DNA of 64,000 bases from Flammeovirga sp. OC4 (GCF_000812565.1 NZ_JTAM01000003.1:246387-310386); one strand, 5' to 3'; numbered from the stretch's first letter, positions 1 through 9,601 are shown. Made by a program: numbers and translations. The notes: a model not told the origin generated them from the letters alone.

Positions 1-233
1 GACTTATGGAAGTCTTCATAGTGTGCTTCATAAGACAAGAACTCTTGTGCTGCTAGTGTCATTCGCATTGATTTCTGACGAATATCAAGTACTTTTTCTA
101 ATACAGCATCATGATCTTCAATTTGCCTAAAGGAACTAAAGTTACCCACTGCAATTAAGAAACAGGCCACAAAGTAGACGTAAAACCAACGAATCACTTT
201 TCTCCATGTATATGCAACAGTAGGATTTTTCAC
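1..233 (-). CDS. Partial membrane sensor protein, N-terminal 77 residues
   Basis: The reading frame is open from the window edge up to an in-frame stop just before position 245, so only the N-terminus is visible. I chose the GTG at 231-233, which follows a GAAGAAGAA stretch; no ATG is available. After about 13 polar residues there is one hydrophobic segment (WFYVYFVACFLIAVG). An extracytoplasmic helical stretch follows that contains RQKSMRMTLAAQEF. The Arg-Gln...Met pattern after a first membrane helix resembles the N-terminal sensor domain of PilJ-type or histidine-kinase sensors, but this is only a resemblance. The output domain lies outside the window, so the function is not established. 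Confidence 0.5.
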   Translation of the reverse strand, partial: MKNPTVAYTWRKVIRWFYVYFVACFLIAVGNFSSFRQIEDHDAVLEKVLDIRQKSMRMTLAAQEFLSYEAHYEDFHK

Positions 234-381
234 TTCTTCTTCAAAAATTTAATTTTAGTATTAGGATTAGATGCAATAAATATTCCATTCATTTATTATT
301 ACAGATAATCTTGGTCATAGTCTTTTCTCAAAATGTAATTATAAAAAAATAGAAGAGTTTTAATACCATAGATTTAAAAAA

Positions 382-403
382 AAAGGAGACGAACGCCTCC
401 TTT
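382..403 (-). terminator. Rho-independent terminator of the SPOR-protein gene
   Basis: On the minus strand, AAAGGAGGCG and CGTCTCCTTT pair (one G-U pair) and are followed by a run of T. It lies 24 bases past the stop of the gene ending at 427. Confidence 0.8.
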
Positions 404-426
404 CCATATTATAAGAGAATATTTTC

Positions 427-1131
427 TTAGTGTTGTACTAAAGTTGCATTTTGCTCATCTTGGTTTCTACCAATTTTCTTGAAGTTCTCTAAATACACTT
501 TCGCTTGATCTTGATACTTCAATGAACCATATACAACACTGTATACTTGTTGACCATTTTGCTCAGTAACTTTCACATAAGTTTTCCACATTTTGTAGTG
601 TGCTTCAAACTTTTCTGCGTATCCTTGAGCATCACATAAATCTGCAGTTGAGTAAACCTGAACACCCCAACCATGAGAGATGATTTGACTGCTTAAATCT
701 ACAAAGTAAGTACGGTTGTTTTGTAATTTACCTTGACGACTTGAACATTGTGAAGAATTTGCCGGCATGTTGTTTCCTGCAGTAGCTACATTTCCACCAC
801 TTCCAGATTTTGCATACATAGCCATTTTTTCTTCATACGCCTCATTAGATTCAGATAGAGCATTTACCTCACTTTGCAATGCCTCATTCTTTTGTTGAAG
901 TGAATTAATATCAGCTTTTAAACCTTCTACCTCATACTTCATTTGCTCATTCATTGTTTTCAATGAATTCGATTTCTTCTCTAATTCTGTTTTGCTTTTT
1001 CTTAATTCAGTATTTTCAGTGGTTAACTGAGCATTCATTTGCTTCAACTTTTTCTTACTTTGAGCAAAAGAATCTGGTGCTAACATGAATGAAAAAATAA
1101 TAACTGCAATAGGTAAAATTTGATTTTTCAT
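427..1131 (-). CDS. Secreted coiled-coil protein with C-terminal SPOR-like domain
   Basis: 234 residues from the ATG at 1129-1131. An 18-residue longer frame exists, but the shorter start places a normal signal peptide (MKNQILPIAVIIFSFM...FAQ) at the N-terminus. Residues about 25-108 are a Leu/Glu/Lys/Asn heptad-rich coiled coil, followed by a Gly/Asn linker. The last 80 residues (GWGVQVYSTADLCDAQ ... YSVVYGSLKYQDQA) have the beta-alpha-beta layout of a SPOR domain, the fold that binds denuded peptidoglycan glycan strands in its known members. It is probably periplasmic and envelope-associated; a division role is not shown. It stands alone, with its own terminator. Confidence 0.65.
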   Translation of the reverse strand: MKNQILPIAVIIFSFMLAPDSFAQSKKKLKQMNAQLTTENTELRKSKTELEKKSNSLKTMNEQMKYEVEGLKADINSLQQKNEALQSEVNALSESNEAYEEKMAMYAKSGSGGNVATAGNNMPANSSQCSSRQGKLQNNRTYFVDLSSQIISHGWGVQVYSTADLCDAQGYAEKFEAHYKMWKTYVKVTEQNGQQVYSVVYGSLKYQDQAKVYLENFKKIGRNQDEQNATLVQH

Positions 1132-1334
1132 TGTATCCAAGGATCGTTTCAGGAGAATAAAATTGTAATTAAAATTATCTTTCAATTGTATTACAGTATC
1201 AATAAAAAAATCAGTCGAAAAGGACTAATCAGAGTCTAATAGTTGTGATACAATTCTAATTCTTAATATAAAGCTAATCAATAGTGCTTAGAATTCCATT
1301 TTTAGTCTAAAAAATAATTAGTGAGACATAAAAA

Positions 1335-1396
1335 AAACTCATCCTACAACACAAAGTATAACTATTTCAAGTAAAACCTGTATTATAAAATGAGTT
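1335..1396 (-). terminator. Possible terminator of the ybjN-pspA pair
   Basis: AACTCAT and ATGAGTT pair across about 48 bases, and on the minus strand the second arm runs into eight T residues. The loop is long, so this is weaker than the other terminators in the window. It falls 36 bases after the pspA stop. Confidence 0.4.
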
Positions 1397-1431
1397 AGAA
1401 TATTTGTACTACAAAGATGAAGAAATCAATT

Positions 1432-2241
1432 TTATTGATTGTTCTTCAATTGATTTTTGAGCTTATCTAATTCAGACTCTTCTTGTGGAGCAGCAGGATC
1501 TGCTGATGTATTTTCTGTAGTATTAGAAGATGCTTCTCCAGCACCTAACCTCATCTTTTCCTTTAACTGTTCTAAGGCTAATGAAGAAGTGCCACTTCCA
1601 GGGCCAATTGCCTTATTTATTTCCTCATCAACAGAAACACTTGCATCTGCAATATCTCCATAAGATTCCGCTAATGCTTCTTGCTCTTCTACCTTGTTCT
1701 TCATTCTTTCCAACATCGCCACAGTACTAGTTGAGTCAATACTCGCTAACTGTTTGTTGATTTTAGAAGACGCTTCACTCACTTTAGCTCTCGCTTTTAA
1801 TGTCTTCGCTTCATTTTCCCACTGAGAAATTTGAGATTTCAAGCGTTGAACATTTTGTTCCATTTTCGTCACTTGAGCCTCATTTTGAGTGACCATTTTC
1901 TCATGCGTCTGAGCAGCGGCAACCGCTTGTTCTTTTTTATTTAAAGCCTCAGTAGCTAAACGATCCGCTTCAGCTGTATCTAATTGTCCAGCACTCGCTT
2001 TTTGTAATAAAAGAACTGCTTTTCTTTCCCAATCAGCAGCCGCTTGTTTATGTTGTTCGTATTCTTTTCTTGTTCTAATAGAGATTGCTTTTACTTGAGC
2101 TAATCCCTGCAAACTTTTATCTAAATCTCCTTTTAATTCACGTATCCCCTGATCCGTCATTTTTATAGGATCCTCCAAACTATCTAAGGCAGCATTTGTT
2201 TCTGCTGACATCCAACCAAATATTCTCTTAAAGAATGACAT
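1432..2241 (-). CDS. pspA: PspA/IM30 family membrane-stress protein
   Basis: 269 residues, close to the family length of 220-270. It starts with the typical amphipathic helix (MSFFKRIFGWMSAETNAALD) followed by the EDP.KM pattern of PspA/IM30, then long coiled-coil helices of charged heptads to about residue 215. A disordered acidic tail rich in Ser, Thr and Glu follows. PspA/IM30 proteins bind stored-curvature-stressed inner membrane and assemble ESCRT-III-like rods. No PspF, PspB or PspC is nearby. The upstream gene, ending 10 bases away, encodes a YbjN-domain protein, so the two are very likely co-transcribed and work in the same stress response. Confidence 0.9.
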   Translation of the reverse strand: MSFFKRIFGWMSAETNAALDSLEDPIKMTDQGIRELKGDLDKSLQGLAQVKAISIRTRKEYEQHKQAAADWERKAVLLLQKASAGQLDTAEADRLATEALNKKEQAVAAAQTHEKMVTQNEAQVTKMEQNVQRLKSQISQWENEAKTLKARAKVSEASSKINKQLASIDSTSTVAMLERMKNKVEEQEALAESYGDIADASVSVDEEINKAIGPGSGTSSLALEQLKEKMRLGAGEASSNTTENTSADPAAPQEESELDKLKNQLKNNQ

Positions 2242-2251
2242 ATATTTTTGT

Positions 2252-2644
2252 TTAGTTTTGTGCGTAATTTAATAATAAGTCAAAGTTTTCACTGATCATC
2301 AATTTGAATGCATTCAGTGTTCCTTCAATTTCATTTTCATCTAAGTTTTCAAGCTCAAGGGTATCTCTAAATAGAACTCTGTTACCTTCGGCATCAATTA
2401 CAAAAGCTCCATGAACAGAACTTCTGTTTTTCTCTAATAAGGTTCTGTAGAATTCTGGATTATCATTAGTAATATCAAAAATGTGCATTTCGACTATCAA
2501 AATAGGATCTTCACAATCAACAATTACATTGATTAATCCTTCTTCCTCATCTGAAATGATAAAAAGTTCTTCCTCAAGGTCCTCACTTTTAATATCATAT
2601 CCGAGGTTTAGCAAATAGCCCTTTACTTTTTCAAAGTAACTCAT
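2252..2644 (-). CDS. YbjN-domain protein
   Basis: 130 residues, acidic, with no signal peptide or membrane segment. The pattern of an N-terminal helix (YFEKVKGYLLNLGYDI), alternating strands (LFIISDEEEGLINVIVDCEDPILIVEMHIFDI), a FYRTLLEKN helix and a final FVIDAEGNRVLFRDTLEL stretch matches the YbjN fold, which is related to type III secretion chaperones (often named Tir-chaperone-like). It is likely a cytosolic partner or adaptor. It lies 10 bases upstream of pspA in one unit. I infer a shared stress role from the pairing, not from catalytic residues, which I cannot see. Confidence 0.7.
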   Translation of the reverse strand: MSYFEKVKGYLLNLGYDIKSEDLEEELFIISDEEEGLINVIVDCEDPILIVEMHIFDITNDNPEFYRTLLEKNRSSVHGAFVIDAEGNRVLFRDTLELENLDENEIEGTLNAFKLMISENFDLLLNYAQN

Positions 2645-2827
2645 TGTATAGTAATTTAATTTATTAATATCTGATAATACGAATATAACTAGAAATTGGA
2701 TACCAAAAGGAGCTAAAATAATTAATATTTAATAAAATTTGAGGTACAAAAAGCACGTTATCACTAAAAAAATATTTTTTTGGATATTTTTTATCGAAGA
2801 ATGAAAAACTTTTAGGAAAAGGTATAG

Positions 2828-2848
2828 TATATTTGATGCAATCGGTTG
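2828..2848 (+). promoter_or_regulatory. -7 element with overlapping LacI-type operator before glycogen synthase
   Basis: TATATTTG at 2828-2835 fits the Bacteroidota -7 element TAnnTTTG; no good -33 TTTG is found at the right distance. CAATCGGTTG at 2839-2848 is a near-palindrome centred on CG, the shape of LacI-family operators (CAAnCGnTTG), and would cover the transcription start. The core GCAATCGGTT recurs at 21025-21034 upstream of the glycosidase gene at 18220-20916. Confidence 0.4.
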
Positions 2849-2887
2849 AAGCAAATTTCAATGATAAAATAAACTACCAAATTCTAT

Positions 2888-4708
2888 ATGCCAAAAAATA
2901 ATCATCTTAAAGACTCCCCCCTTTTAATTGAAGGAGCTTGGGAAGTGTGTAACCAAGTAGGTGGGATCTATACAGTAATCAAGTCAAAAATATTAAACGT
3001 TCTCTCTTCTTTTGGAGATGATAACTATTGTTTGATAGGTCCTTATGTCAATAGCAATGTATCTGCGATTTTTGAACCAATTTCTGATGAGGGCAATGAC
3101 TTAGTTTCTAGAACCGTACGTTCACTAAGAGCTCGTGGATATGAAGTAAATTATGGAAGATGGTTAGTTTCGGGACGCCCAAGAGTGGTACTTTTTAATC
3201 CCTACAATGAAGCTTGGAAACTTACTGACATAAAAAAATCAAATTGGGAAAGCCATAATATCCCTTCTTTTGACGGAGATGATCTCTTCGATCAAACAAT
3301 CATGTTGGCAAGCCAAATTACTGACTTCTTCCAAGAACTACATGATCAAAACCAGCATCAACAAAAGGTGATTGCACACATGCACGAATGGATGGCAGGT
3401 ATTCCGATTCCAGAAATCAGAAGAAGAAACTTAGACATCAAATGTGTATTTACCACTCACGCTACTTTACTTGGTAGATACTTAGCAATGAACGACCCTG
3501 GATTCTATGACAACTTAGAAAAAGGGATCTACGACTGGGAGAAAGAAGCTACTCACTTCAATATTCTTCCTCAAGTTGCCATTGAAAGGGCTGCTGCACA
3601 TGGTGCACACACTTTCACAACGGTAAGTAGATTGACAGCCGTTGAATGTAAATACCTATTAGGTAGAGACACTGACGCTATTGTTCCTAATGGCATCAAT
3701 GTCAACCGTTTTGAGGCATTACATGAGTCGCAAAACCTTCATCAGATTTATAAAGAAAAGATACATGAGTTTGTGATGGGACACTTCTTCCAATCTTACT
3801 CTTTTGATCTTGATAATACTTTATACTTCTTTACTTCGGGTAGATACGAATTTAAAAATAAAGGTTTTGATTTAACGCTTGAAGCTTTGGCTCGTCTAAA
3901 CCATAAACTTCGTGTTAACAATATCAATAAAACGGTTGTTACTTTCTTTATCACTAAGAAAGAATACAACTCCATAAACCCTCAAGAGCTAGAGTCAAGA
4001 GCGGTATTAGGTGAAATCAGAAAAATCTGTGATGCTATGGAGCGATCTGTAGGGGAAAGATTATTCTATATGGCTTCTAAAGGAGATACTTATTCTACTC
4101 CTTCTATTGAGGACCTAATTCCAGAAAGTTTAAGACTTCAATTAAGAAGAACTGTACAATCTTGGAAAACGGATCGTTTACCTTTCCTTACTACTCATAA
4201 CCTACAGGATGACAGTAAAGACGACATCTTAAACTTTGCTCGTTCTTCTGGATTATTAAACTTTGAGGGGGATAGAGTGAAGTTAGTGTACCATCCAGAT
4301 TTTGTTTCTTCAATGAACCCTCTTTTTGGTATTGATTATGATGATTTCGTAAGAGGATGTCACCTTGGGGTTTTCCCTTCTTACTATGAGCCTTGGGGTT
4401 ATACTCCAATGGAATGTGTAGCTAGAGGTATTCCTGCTGTTACTTCTGATTTGGCAGGTTTTGGTGATTTCGTCATCAATGATCTTAAGAGAACACGAGT
4501 TGAAGGTATTGAAGTAATTCATAGAAAGCATAGTGACTACTCTCACTCTGCAGAAGAATTAGCCAACTTTATGTATGATTTCGTGACGACTGAAAGAAGA
4601 GATCGAATCTCTCAAAGAAGTGCGGTAGAGCAAGGTTCTATTCACTTTGACTGGGATGCTTTATATGATTATTATATTAAAGCGTACCAAATCTCACTAG
4701 AGCGTTAA
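2888..4708 (+). CDS. Glycogen synthase, GT3 (eukaryotic GYS-like) family
   Basis: 606 residues. The N-terminus carries EGAWEVCNQVGGIYTVIKSK, nearly the GYS signature of animal and fungal glycogen synthases, not the KTGGL of bacterial GlgA. Further family features are HEWMAGI, a TVSRLTAVECKYLLGR segment, a PNGIN segment and the C-terminal PSYYEPWGYTPMECVARG, which holds the Glu residues of the retaining GT-B active site. It should transfer glucose from UDP-glucose to glycogen in the cytosol. It is a single-gene unit with a strong terminator after it. GT3 enzymes are known from Bacteroidota. A possible LacI-type operator overlaps the putative start of transcription. Confidence 0.9.
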   Translation: MPKNNHLKDSPLLIEGAWEVCNQVGGIYTVIKSKILNVLSSFGDDNYCLIGPYVNSNVSAIFEPISDEGNDLVSRTVRSLRARGYEVNYGRWLVSGRPRVVLFNPYNEAWKLTDIKKSNWESHNIPSFDGDDLFDQTIMLASQITDFFQELHDQNQHQQKVIAHMHEWMAGIPIPEIRRRNLDIKCVFTTHATLLGRYLAMNDPGFYDNLEKGIYDWEKEATHFNILPQVAIERAAAHGAHTFTTVSRLTAVECKYLLGRDTDAIVPNGINVNRFEALHESQNLHQIYKEKIHEFVMGHFFQSYSFDLDNTLYFFTSGRYEFKNKGFDLTLEALARLNHKLRVNNINKTVVTFFITKKEYNSINPQELESRAVLGEIRKICDAMERSVGERLFYMASKGDTYSTPSIEDLIPESLRLQLRRTVQSWKTDRLPFLTTHNLQDDSKDDILNFARSSGLLNFEGDRVKLVYHPDFVSSMNPLFGIDYDDFVRGCHLGVFPSYYEPWGYTPMECVARGIPAVTSDLAGFGDFVINDLKRTRVEGIEVIHRKHSDYSHSAEELANFMYDFVTTERRDRISQRSAVEQGSIHFDWDALYDYYIKAYQISLER

Positions 4709-4737
4709 TACTTACCCATTAGGGTAATTGAAATATA

Positions 4738-4769
4738 AAAGCCGGTCAATACTACTATTGACCGGCTTT
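4738..4769. terminator. Bidirectional terminator between convergent genes
   Basis: A perfect 13-bp stem (AAAGCCGGTCAAT / ATTGACCGGCTTT) with a 6-base loop, flanked by T runs in both directions. It serves glycogen synthase (+) and acyl-CoA dehydrogenase (-). Confidence 0.93.
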
Positions 4770-4773
4770 CTTT

Positions 4774-5916
4774 TTAATCTTTCAAGATACTCCTTGATAT
4801 TACAATTTTTTGAATCTCAGATGTTCCTTCATAAATCTGAGTAATTTTAGCGTCCCGCATTAATCGTTCTACATGATACTCTTTTACGTAACCGTAACCA
4901 CCATGTACCTGAACTGCTTCTACTGTTACGTCCATTGCTACTTCTGATGCATATAATTTTGCCATAGCCGACGCTTCACTATAATCTTCTCCTTGATCTT
5001 TTAGCCATGCAGCTTTATACACTAAATGCCTTGCCGCTTCTATTTTTGTAGCCATGTCAGCTAACTTAAAAGCAATCGCTTGATGTTCACTAATAGGCTT
5101 ACCAAATGTTTTTCTTTCTTTGGAATATTTCAAAGCCAACTCATAAGCTCCTGCCGCAATACCTAAAGCTTGTGCAGCGATACCAATTCGTCCTCCATTT
5201 AATGTTCCCATTGCGAATTTAAAGCCGAACCCATCTTCTCCAACACGATTTTCTTTCGGTACTTTTACATCGGTAAAACTCAACATGTGTGTATCCGAAC
5301 CTCTGATCCCCAACTTATCTTCTTTCTTCCCTACAACGAATCCTTCCATTCCTTTTTCTACGATAAGGCAATTGATTCCTTTATGCCCTTTTTCGCGATC
5401 TGTCTGAGCGATTACAAGGTAAACTGAAGCTGAATTCCCATTCGTAATCCAGTTTTTGGTACCATTCAAAAGGTAATGATCACCTTGATCAATGGCCTCT
5501 GTTACTTGAGAAGTTGCATCACTCCCTGCCTCAGGTTCAGACAAACAAAAGGCTCCAATAGCCTCTCCTGAACATAATCTTGGCAAATACTTTTTCTTTT
5601 GTTCTTCAGTACCGTACTTTTCTAACCCCCAACAAACTAAAGAGTTATTTACTGACATTGATACAGAAGCCGATGCGTCGATTTTAGAAATTTCTTCCAT
5701 CGCCAATACATATGAGATGGTATCCATACCACCTCCTCCATACATTGGGTCAACCATCATAGACATAAAGCCTAATTCTCCCATCTGACGTACTTGTTGA
5801 GCAGGGAATCGTTGTTCAGTATCTCTTTCGATGACTCCTTCTAATAATTCAGATTGAGCAAAATCACGAGCAGCGTCCTTAACTGCTTGCTGCTCTTCTG
5901 TTAGTTTAAAATTCAT
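4774..5916 (-). CDS. Acyl-CoA dehydrogenase
   Basis: 380 residues, the normal length of short/medium-chain acyl-CoA dehydrogenases. It has GAFCLSEPEAGSDA (FAD/substrate signature 1), ITNG, the dimer region QVHGGYGYVKEYHVERLMRD, and YEGTSEIQ. The Glu of YEGT is the expected catalytic base of butyryl- and short-chain enzymes. It would carry out the first step of fatty acid beta-oxidation, FAD-dependent and passing electrons to ETF. No other beta-oxidation gene is adjacent; it is a single-gene unit converging on glycogen synthase. Chain-length specificity cannot be read safely from sequence alone. Confidence 0.92.
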   Translation of the reverse strand: MNFKLTEEQQAVKDAARDFAQSELLEGVIERDTEQRFPAQQVRQMGELGFMSMMVDPMYGGGGMDTISYVLAMEEISKIDASASVSMSVNNSLVCWGLEKYGTEEQKKKYLPRLCSGEAIGAFCLSEPEAGSDATSQVTEAIDQGDHYLLNGTKNWITNGNSASVYLVIAQTDREKGHKGINCLIVEKGMEGFVVGKKEDKLGIRGSDTHMLSFTDVKVPKENRVGEDGFGFKFAMGTLNGGRIGIAAQALGIAAGAYELALKYSKERKTFGKPISEHQAIAFKLADMATKIEAARHLVYKAAWLKDQGEDYSEASAMAKLYASEVAMDVTVEAVQVHGGYGYVKEYHVERLMRDAKITQIYEGTSEIQKIVISRSILKD

Positions 5917-6295
5917 GTGTAAATTGGTAAATTCTGTGTTGTGTTTATTGTGAATGTTTACTCAAATATACAAAGCTTCGTTTAAAGAAAAAGTTTTTAA
6001 GTGTGGAATAAACATTTTTAGTTAAATAATTAATAAGAATAGCTATATCAAATTAGAATAATACAATTTAAATGGGTGAAATTTAGAGATTACAATTCCA
6101 TTTTTAATTTGAAAGCCAAGTAAAGAGTCATTTTAAATTTATAATAAATGAATAATTAGTTCTTGATTTAACCTATAATTAAGCATTCCGTTTATCATTT
6201 AAGTTCAAAATGAACCGTTTATATTTCCTCTAATTTTGAATGCATAAAAAAAGCCTCCCGAATTCGAGAGGCTTCCATCTATAAATAAAATCTTA
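5917..6295. other. Intergenic stretch of 379 bases
   Basis: Very AT-rich. It holds the bamA terminator at 6249-6268 and the upstream region of the acyl-CoA dehydrogenase gene. I see no plausible small gene, RNA or clear promoter match in the rest. Confidence 0.6.
6249..6268 (-). terminator. Terminator of uppS-bamA
   Basis: On the minus strand GCCTCTCG and CGGGAGGC pair around AATT with one G-U pair and are followed by seven T residues. The plus strand has a mismatch at that place, so it is directional. Confidence 0.85.
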
Positions 6296-8833
6296 TTATC
6301 TAAGTTGCTGTCCAATTGTAAAGTGGAATTGGCTACCACTGATATCTCTCTGACCTGGAGGTGCATCGAAACCATATGCCCAGTCAATACCTAACATACC
6401 AAATGCTGGCATGAAAATACGAGCACCAAAACCTGCCGATTTGTATAAATCAAACGGGTTGAATTCATCAAATGAGGCCCAGTTATTACCGCCTTCCATA
6501 AATCCTAGTACATAAATTGTAGCTGATGGATTCAATGAAACAGGGTATCTTAATTCCATAACATATTTGTTATAAACAACACCACCTAAACCATTGGTTT
6601 CATAAGGTACGATTGAGTTGTTTTGATAACCTCTCAAACCAATTGTCTCTGTTCCTAATAAGGCAAACTGCTGAGTAAGACCATCACCACCCATGATGAA
6701 ACGTTCAAATGGCCCTAAACCTTTATCTTGATTATATGCATTCAAGAAACCCATGTGTGCTCTTGTTGCTAATACTAAGTCACCAATAATGGCTTGGTAC
6801 CAAGCATTATCAAACATCCACTTGTTGTACTCCACCCATTTGTATCTTTCTTCATCCGTAATTTCTGTTGAAGAGAAATCTTTGTCTTGGAATAATGAAT
6901 ATGGAGGAGTTAAACTAATACTCAATGAAATCTGAGAACCTCTACGTGGGTAAGTAGGTTGGTCAATACTGTTTCTTGAGATTGTAGTATTAAATGTGAA
7001 GTTATATGATTTACCATTATTATAATCACCAAAACCTGTAGCAAACCAGTTGTTCAAGTCATAGACCATGAATGATAATGAATTGGACATTGTAAACCAG
7101 TCATCCGGCCATTTCAAACGACGACCTAATGCTACTGTCGCTGCGTTAATTCCTAAGCTACCAATCTTTGTGTTACCACTATAAGAATTTTGGTTTGAAT
7201 AGTTATAACTTACAGTCAATGAGTTTGGCTTTCTACCACCTAACCAAGGTTCTGTGAATGAAACAGAGTAAGTCTGATATTGAATACCAGAAGCTTGTAC
7301 TCTTAATTGTAATCTTTGTCCATCACCTGCAGGAAGAGGTCTCCATTTAGAGAAGTCACCTACATTCCTTAACGAGAAGTTGTTGAAAACTAGACCTACT
7401 GTACCTACAAAACCGTAGAAACCACCCCAACCACCAGAGAGTTCGATCTGATCATTGGCCTTTTCCGTTAGTCCATACTGAATATCTACAGTACCATTTG
7501 ACATATTTGGTTTAGGTTGGATATCAATTGTTTCAGGGTCAAAGTAACCTAAAGTTGAAAGTTCACGTTGCGTTCTGATCAAGTCGGCACGGCTAAATTT
7601 CTGACCAGGTAATGTTCTAATTTCACGATACACAACGTGATCGGAAGTTTTAGTGTTACCATTTACTATAATCTTAGAAATATATGCTTGTTCACCTTCA
7701 AAGACTCTCATTTCAATATCAACAGAGTCACCAGTCACCAATACTTCTACAGGAGTCACATTGAAGAATAAATAACCATCATCCATGTACAAAGCGGAGA
7801 TATCTGCACCACTTGGGTTAAAAGACAAACGCTTGTTCAATTCTGTGGTATTGTAAACATCTCCTGGAGAAATACCCAATACTCTAGCTAATTGCTCGTC
7901 TGTATATTTATAGTTACCAGTCCAGTTAATACTTCTATAGTAGTAACGTTTACCTTCGTAAAGGTCTAGCTCTACGTTGACTAATTTCTTACTTACATCA
8001 TAAACAGAATCTCTTACGATTTCAGCATCACGGTAACCTTCCTCGTTATAGTATTCAATTAATGACTTCTTATCATTTTCGTATTCTTCAGCAATAAACT
8101 TAGAAGGAGTAAAAATTCTACCAAAGCGTTTTTCTTTCGTCTTCTTCAGTTTTCTTTTCACCTTTTTCTGAGTCAACTCTTCAACACCTGTCAACTTTAA
8201 GTCATCGATTTTAACCTTACTGTTTTTGTTAACATCAATTCTCAAAATGACCGAGTTGGCTAAAACAGGATCTTTCTCACGTACAATTTTCACCTCCGTA
8301 TTCTTAAAACCTTTTTCAGCATAATGTGCTTTAATTACGTTTTGAGTATTACGAATCATTGATTCCGTTACAATACGGCCTCTCACCAATTGTACCTTGT
8401 CTGTTAAAGTTTTTGCTTGCCCTTTTTTAACACCTTCAAAGTAGAATTTTGAAAGTTTTGGTCTTTCTTTCAAGGCAATCTGAAGATATACATCATTACC
8501 TTGAATCTCAGTGACATTAATTTGAACATCACCAACGATACCTAATCTCCAAAGTTTCTTTACCGCCTTACTTATAGCGTCACCTGGGATTTTAATTTTT
8601 TCCCCTACTTTAAAACCGGCGATGTTGATTAATGCATTTTTATCGTTAAAATCTGCACCAACAACGTCAATACCAGCGATTGTATATTCAACCGGGGTAC
8701 TATAGTCAACTTTGTACTTACCACTCTGTGAACCATAGTTTGTACCAAACTGAGCATAAGTTGTAGTTATTGCGAATGTCCAAATTGAGATGAACGTTAA
8801 CAGTTTAAAAACTGTTCTTTTAGTTGATATCAT
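6296..8833 (-). CDS. bamA: BamA/Omp85 outer membrane protein assembly factor
   Basis: 845 residues with a signal peptide ending near residue 28 (TTTYAQ). Residues about 45-450 form repeated POTRA domains; the typical YF.EGV, GYRDAEI and LFEGKRYYYRSINWTGN-like strand patterns are visible. The rest is a 16-strand barrel with GGGxDGL-like and GLRGY segments; RGY is the conserved lid-loop motif, near residue 735. BamA folds and inserts beta-barrel proteins in the outer membrane, including SusC-type porins such as the one at 47598-50732. The last residue is Arg after FTIGQQ, where many barrels end in an aromatic residue. It lies 39 bases behind uppS, a common Bacteroidota arrangement. Confidence 0.93.
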   Translation of the reverse strand: MISTKRTVFKLLTFISIWTFAITTTYAQFGTNYGSQSGKYKVDYSTPVEYTIAGIDVVGADFNDKNALINIAGFKVGEKIKIPGDAISKAVKKLWRLGIVGDVQINVTEIQGNDVYLQIALKERPKLSKFYFEGVKKGQAKTLTDKVQLVRGRIVTESMIRNTQNVIKAHYAEKGFKNTEVKIVREKDPVLANSVILRIDVNKNSKVKIDDLKLTGVEELTQKKVKRKLKKTKEKRFGRIFTPSKFIAEEYENDKKSLIEYYNEEGYRDAEIVRDSVYDVSKKLVNVELDLYEGKRYYYRSINWTGNYKYTDEQLARVLGISPGDVYNTTELNKRLSFNPSGADISALYMDDGYLFFNVTPVEVLVTGDSVDIEMRVFEGEQAYISKIIVNGNTKTSDHVVYREIRTLPGQKFSRADLIRTQRELSTLGYFDPETIDIQPKPNMSNGTVDIQYGLTEKANDQIELSGGWGGFYGFVGTVGLVFNNFSLRNVGDFSKWRPLPAGDGQRLQLRVQASGIQYQTYSVSFTEPWLGGRKPNSLTVSYNYSNQNSYSGNTKIGSLGINAATVALGRRLKWPDDWFTMSNSLSFMVYDLNNWFATGFGDYNNGKSYNFTFNTTISRNSIDQPTYPRRGSQISLSISLTPPYSLFQDKDFSSTEITDEERYKWVEYNKWMFDNAWYQAIIGDLVLATRAHMGFLNAYNQDKGLGPFERFIMGGDGLTQQFALLGTETIGLRGYQNNSIVPYETNGLGGVVYNKYVMELRYPVSLNPSATIYVLGFMEGGNNWASFDEFNPFDLYKSAGFGARIFMPAFGMLGIDWAYGFDAPPGQRDISGSQFHFTIGQQLR

Positions 8834-8872
8834 GCGTTTTGCTTGATCTCTTTTTAATATTGTCCTTGATCT

Positions 8873-9601
8873 TTATGAAAGTTGTTCACTTGTTTTACCA
8901 TAACGTCTTTCACGTCCTTGGTAAGAAAAAATGGCTTCGTGTAAGGTATTCTTCCTAAAGTCAGGCCAAAGTACATTAGTAAAAAATAATTCAGTGTAAG
9001 CAATTTCCCATAATAAGAAGTTACTCACTCTATGTTCGCCACTAGTACGAATAAGAAGTTCGGGATCTGGCATATCTGCAGTAGATAAATAATTCTTGAT
9101 CGTATCTTCATTTACTGCATCAATTTCTCCCGACTTAAATGCTTGACACATTCTTTCTGTAGCTTGAATCAAATCCCATCTACCACTATAGCTAAGTGCC
9201 AACACTAATGTTAGACCCGTATTCTCTTTGGTTAGTTGTATTGACTCCTCTAATTCTTTTTGGCAATCTCCAGGCAACTGATCTAAATCTCCAATTGCTT
9301 TTAGTCGGACATTGTTTTTCATCAACGTTTTTGTTTCAGATCGAATCGTTGATACTAACAATTTCATTAAACCTAAGACTTCGGCTTTTGGTCTATTCCA
9401 ATTTTCAGTAGAAAAAGCATAAAGAGTTAAATAATCTACCCCCAATTCAGCACACCCCTCTGTTGCTTCACGTACTGCTTTTATAGCATTATTGTGTCCA
9501 AAGATTCGCTTTGCACCTTTCCCTTTAGCCCAACGTCCATTACCATCCATGATGATCGCAATATGATTAGGTACATTTGCCTTATCTAACGTGTAATCCA
9601 T
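8873..9601 (-). CDS. uppS: Isoprenyl transferase (undecaprenyl diphosphate synthase)
   Basis: 242 residues. It has the cis-prenyltransferase motifs MDGNGRWA (Asp19 binds Mg-pyrophosphate), YAFSTENWNRP, and the C-terminal LLIRTSGEHRVSNFLLWEIAYTE followed by WPDF. It condenses IPP units onto farnesyl diphosphate to give the C55 carrier lipid for peptidoglycan and O-antigen synthesis, in the cytosol and at the membrane. It is upstream of bamA in the same direction and probably co-transcribed, so envelope lipid supply and barrel assembly share a unit. Confidence 0.95.
   Translation of the reverse strand: MDYTLDKANVPNHIAIIMDGNGRWAKGKGAKRIFGHNNAIKAVREATEGCAELGVDYLTLYAFSTENWNRPKAEVLGLMKLLVSTIRSETKTLMKNNVRLKAIGDLDQLPGDCQKELEESIQLTKENTGLTLVLALSYSGRWDLIQATERMCQAFKSGEIDAVNEDTIKNYLSTADMPDPELLIRTSGEHRVSNFLLWEIAYTELFFTNVLWPDFRKNTLHEAIFSYQGRERRYGKTSEQLS

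Noticed and set aside
1457..1730. Plus-strand frames opposite pspA
   Set aside because: They are mirror frames of the pspA coiled coil, with no start signals or family likeness.
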